7,390 nucleotides of DNA from an uncultured Prevotellaceae bacterium (GTDB lineage Bacteria; Bacteroidota; Bacteroidia; Bacteroidales; Bacteroidaceae): contig CAMYYX010000085.1 in NCBI GenBank assembly GCA_947303695.1, positions 1 through 7,390 of the forward strand, read 5' to 3'. This document shows positions 5,414 through 7,390 of the stretch, piece by piece (position 1 is the first letter of the stretch; every line of letters begins with the position of its first letter). The position numbers and the translations under genes are program-made. The notes below the pieces were generated by a model. It saw nothing but the letters and a program-made list of their open reading frames with translations, searched no databases and had not been told where the DNA came from.

Positions 5414-7390
5414 ATGAATGTAATTACAAAGACAGTCTCATTGCCTGACGGAAGAGAAATCAGCATTGAGACAGGAAAGTTGGCAAAACAAGCCGATGGT
5501 TCCGTGATGCTCCGTATGGGCAACACCATGCTCCTGGCCACTGTTTGTGCCGCAAAAGATGCCGTACCAGGAACAGATTTTATGCCACTCCAGGTAGAGT
5601 ATCGTGAGAAGTATGCCGCTAACGGCCGATTCCCTGGAGGTTTTACAAGACGTGAAGGCAAGCCATCCGACGAAGAAATTCTGACGTGTCGCTTGGTGGA
5701 CCGCGCACTCCGTCCTCTGTTCCCATCAAACTATCACGCAGAGGTGTATGTTAACGTTATTCTTTTCTCTGCCGACGGAGTAGATATGCCTGATGCACTT
5801 GCCGGATTTGCTGCTTCTGCAGCGTTGGCTTGCTCTGACATTCCATTCGAAGGTCCTATTTCTGAGGTTCGTGTGGCTCGCATCAATGGCGAGTTTGTCA
5901 TCAACCCGACATTCGAGCAGCTGAAGCAAGCTGATATGGACTTGATGGTAGGTGCAACCGAAGAGAACATCATGATGGTGGAAGGTGAGATGAAGGAAGT
6001 GAGCGAACTCGATTTGCTCGAAGCCCTGAAGGCTGCTCACGAAGCAATCAAACCTCAGTGCCGCATGCAAAAGGAACTCATGAAGGAACTCGGTACCGAC
6101 GTGAAGCGCGAGTATTGTCACGAGGTAAATGACGAGGAACTCCGTGAGGCCGTAAAGAACGATTGCTATCAGAAAGCATACGATGTAACAAAGCAAGGTC
6201 TTGAGAAGCACGATCGTGCTGATGCGTTCGAGGCTATCCGCGAAGAGTTCAAGGAAGCATACGCTGCCGCTCATCCTGATATGACGGAAGAGGAACTCGA
6301 GGAAAAGAACACGTTGGTTGACCGTTACTATGCTGACGTTGAGCGCGATGCAATGCGTCGTTGTATCCTCGATGAGGGTATCCGTCTCGATGGACGTCAC
6401 ACCACCGATATCCGCCCAATCTGGTGCGAGGTAAGTCCGCTGCCAGGACCTCACGGTTCTGCTATCTTCACTCGTGGTGAGACACAGGCACTTGCAACTG
6501 CAACACTGGGTACCAAGCTTGATGAGAAACTCGTTGATGGTGCATTGGAGCGTTACAACATGAAGTTCTTGCTCCACTATAACTTCCCTCCATTCTCTAC
6601 AGGTGAGGCTAAAGCACAGCGTAGTACAGGTCGTCGTGAGATTGGTCACGGTCACCTTGCTTGGCGTGGTATCAAGGGTCAGCTGCCCGATGATTTCCCT
6701 TACACAGTTCGTGTTGTCAGCGATGTACTTGAGTCAAACGGCTCATCATCAATGGCTACCACTTGTGCAGGAACCCTTGCATTGATGGATGCAGGTGTAC
6801 CTATCAAGAATCCTGTTGCAGGTATCGCAATGGGTCTGATCAAGAATCCTGGCGAAGAGAAATATGCAATCTTGAGCGATATCCTTGGTGACGAAGACCA
6901 CCTCGGCGATATGGACTTCAAGACTACAGGTACTGTAAACGGTATCACTGCTACACAGATGGATATCAAGTGCGACGGTCTGTCATACGAGATTCTCGAA
7001 AAGGCTCTCATGCAGGCTAAGGCTGGTCGTGAACATATCATGGGCGAGATGATGAAGACCATCTCTGCTCCACGTGAAGACTTCAAACCTCATGTACCAC
7101 GCATCGAACAGATCATCATTCCTAAGGAATTCATTGGTGCTGTTATCGGTCCTGGTGGTAAGATTATCCAGCAGATGCAGGAAGAGACTCAGACCGTTAT
7201 CACGATTGATGAGGAAGACGGCGTAGGTAAGGTTCAGGTAGCTGCTCCTAACAAGGATGCTATCCAGTTGGCACTTGCTAAGATCAAGGCTATCGTGGCT
7301 GTTCCTGAGGTCGGCGAAGTATATAAGAGCAAGGTGAAGTCTATCATGCCTTATGGTTGCTTCGTTGAGTTCCTCCCAGGTAAGGAAGGT
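5414..7390 (+). CDS. pnp: Polynucleotide phosphorylase (3'-5' exoribonuclease), cut by the right edge
   Basis: The first 659 codons are present; the remaining C-terminus lies beyond the window. PNPase degrades RNA 3'-5' by phosphorolysis, releasing nucleoside diphosphates, and can add tails in reverse; it acts as a cytoplasmic trimer. Domains in order: first RNase PH core (~10-215, with FTRREGKPSD near 77-86 and CRLVDRALRP at 92-101), the alpha-helical linker (~240-322), second catalytic RNase PH core (~324-545), a KH domain with its GxxG loop GPGG at 579-582, and the start of the S1 domain from ~634. The active site is intact: the phosphate-binding serines 444-446 (NGSSSMA) and the metal-binding DILGDEDHLGDMDFK at 489-503. 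The ATG at 5414 gives MNVITKTVSLPDGRE, which matches the usual family start. The frame stays open upstream to ATG 5321, but that lies 5' of the promoter. Transcription is divergent from the lipoprotein operon; rpsO, the common upstream partner in many bacteria, is not adjacent here. Confidence 0.98.
   Translation, partial: MNVITKTVSLPDGREISIETGKLAKQADGSVMLRMGNTMLLATVCAAKDAVPGTDFMPLQVEYREKYAANGRFPGGFTRREGKPSDEEILTCRLVDRALRPLFPSNYHAEVYVNVILFSADGVDMPDALAGFAASAALACSDIPFEGPISEVRVARINGEFVINPTFEQLKQADMDLMVGATEENIMMVEGEMKEVSELDLLEALKAAHEAIKPQCRMQKELMKELGTDVKREYCHEVNDEELREAVKNDCYQKAYDVTKQGLEKHDRADAFEAIREEFKEAYAAAHPDMTEEELEEKNTLVDRYYADVERDAMRRCILDEGIRLDGRHTTDIRPIWCEVSPLPGPHGSAIFTRGETQALATATLGTKLDEKLVDGALERYNMKFLLHYNFPPFSTGEAKAQRSTGRREIGHGHLAWRGIKGQLPDDFPYTVRVVSDVLESNGSSSMATTCAGTLALMDAGVPIKNPVAGIAMGLIKNPGEEKYAILSDILGDEDHLGDMDFKTTGTVNGITATQMDIKCDGLSYEILEKALMQAKAGREHIMGEMMKTISAPREDFKPHVPRIEQIIIPKEFIGAVIGPGGKIIQQMQEETQTVITIDEEDGVGKVQVAAPNKDAIQLALAKIKAIVAVPEVGEVYKSKVKSIMPYGCFVEFLPGKEG

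Noticed and set aside
5726..6655. 309-codon open frame antisense to pnp.
   Set aside because: It lies wholly inside a highly conserved gene, its product is rich in Leu, Cys and His with no recognisable domain, and the opening is explained by biased codon use of pnp.

Overview
The window looks like chromosomal DNA of a Bacteroidales bacterium, most likely Prevotella or a close relative. Three observations support this. The only gene-free stretch carries promoter elements of the Bacteroidetes primary sigma factor type (TAnnTTTG at -7, with TTG 19 bases upstream). No Shine-Dalgarno sequence is visible before any start. The predicted proteins have a Bacteroidetes character: a lipoprotein with an N-terminal DUF4369-like domain and a thioredoxin-like C-terminus, a long Kef-type antiporter with two RCK_C domains, and a polynucleotide phosphorylase whose opening residues match the Bacteroides form as I remember it.

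Layout: four genes run leftward on the minus strand (5245 down to 1, leaving the window) and one gene runs rightward (5414 to the right edge). In transcription order the leftward set is: a DUF4369/thioredoxin-fold lipoprotein that has lost its CxxC active site (4082..5245); a 756-residue Kef-type monovalent cation:proton antiporter (1786..4056); a P-loop GTPase with a hydrophobic DUF697-like C-terminus (620..1774); and the 5' part of a GMP-synthase-like gene that starts directly at the ATP-pyrophosphatase domain, with no glutamine amidotransferase domain (1..580). The gaps are 25, 11 and 39 bases and hold no hairpin terminator, so the four are probably one operon. The divergent gene is pnp, encoding polynucleotide phosphorylase; 659 codons are present, ending inside the S1 domain.

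The 168-base divergent spacer (5246..5413) is the only noncoding stretch of any size. It holds a near-perfect promoter for pnp, a plausible -7 element for the leftward operon, and a perfect 14-bp palindrome just downstream of the predicted pnp transcription start.

How the genes work together: pnp is a housekeeping RNA-turnover gene and probably unrelated in function to its neighbours. The leftward set joins an envelope lipoprotein, an ion antiporter, a membrane-associated GTPase and a GMP-making (or GMP-synthase-derived) enzyme. That could be a small ion-homeostasis/guanine-nucleotide module, but this is inference from co-orientation only. I see no mobile element, CRISPR array, tRNA, rRNA or clear defence system. 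The most unusual items are two enzyme-family members each missing a defining catalytic part.
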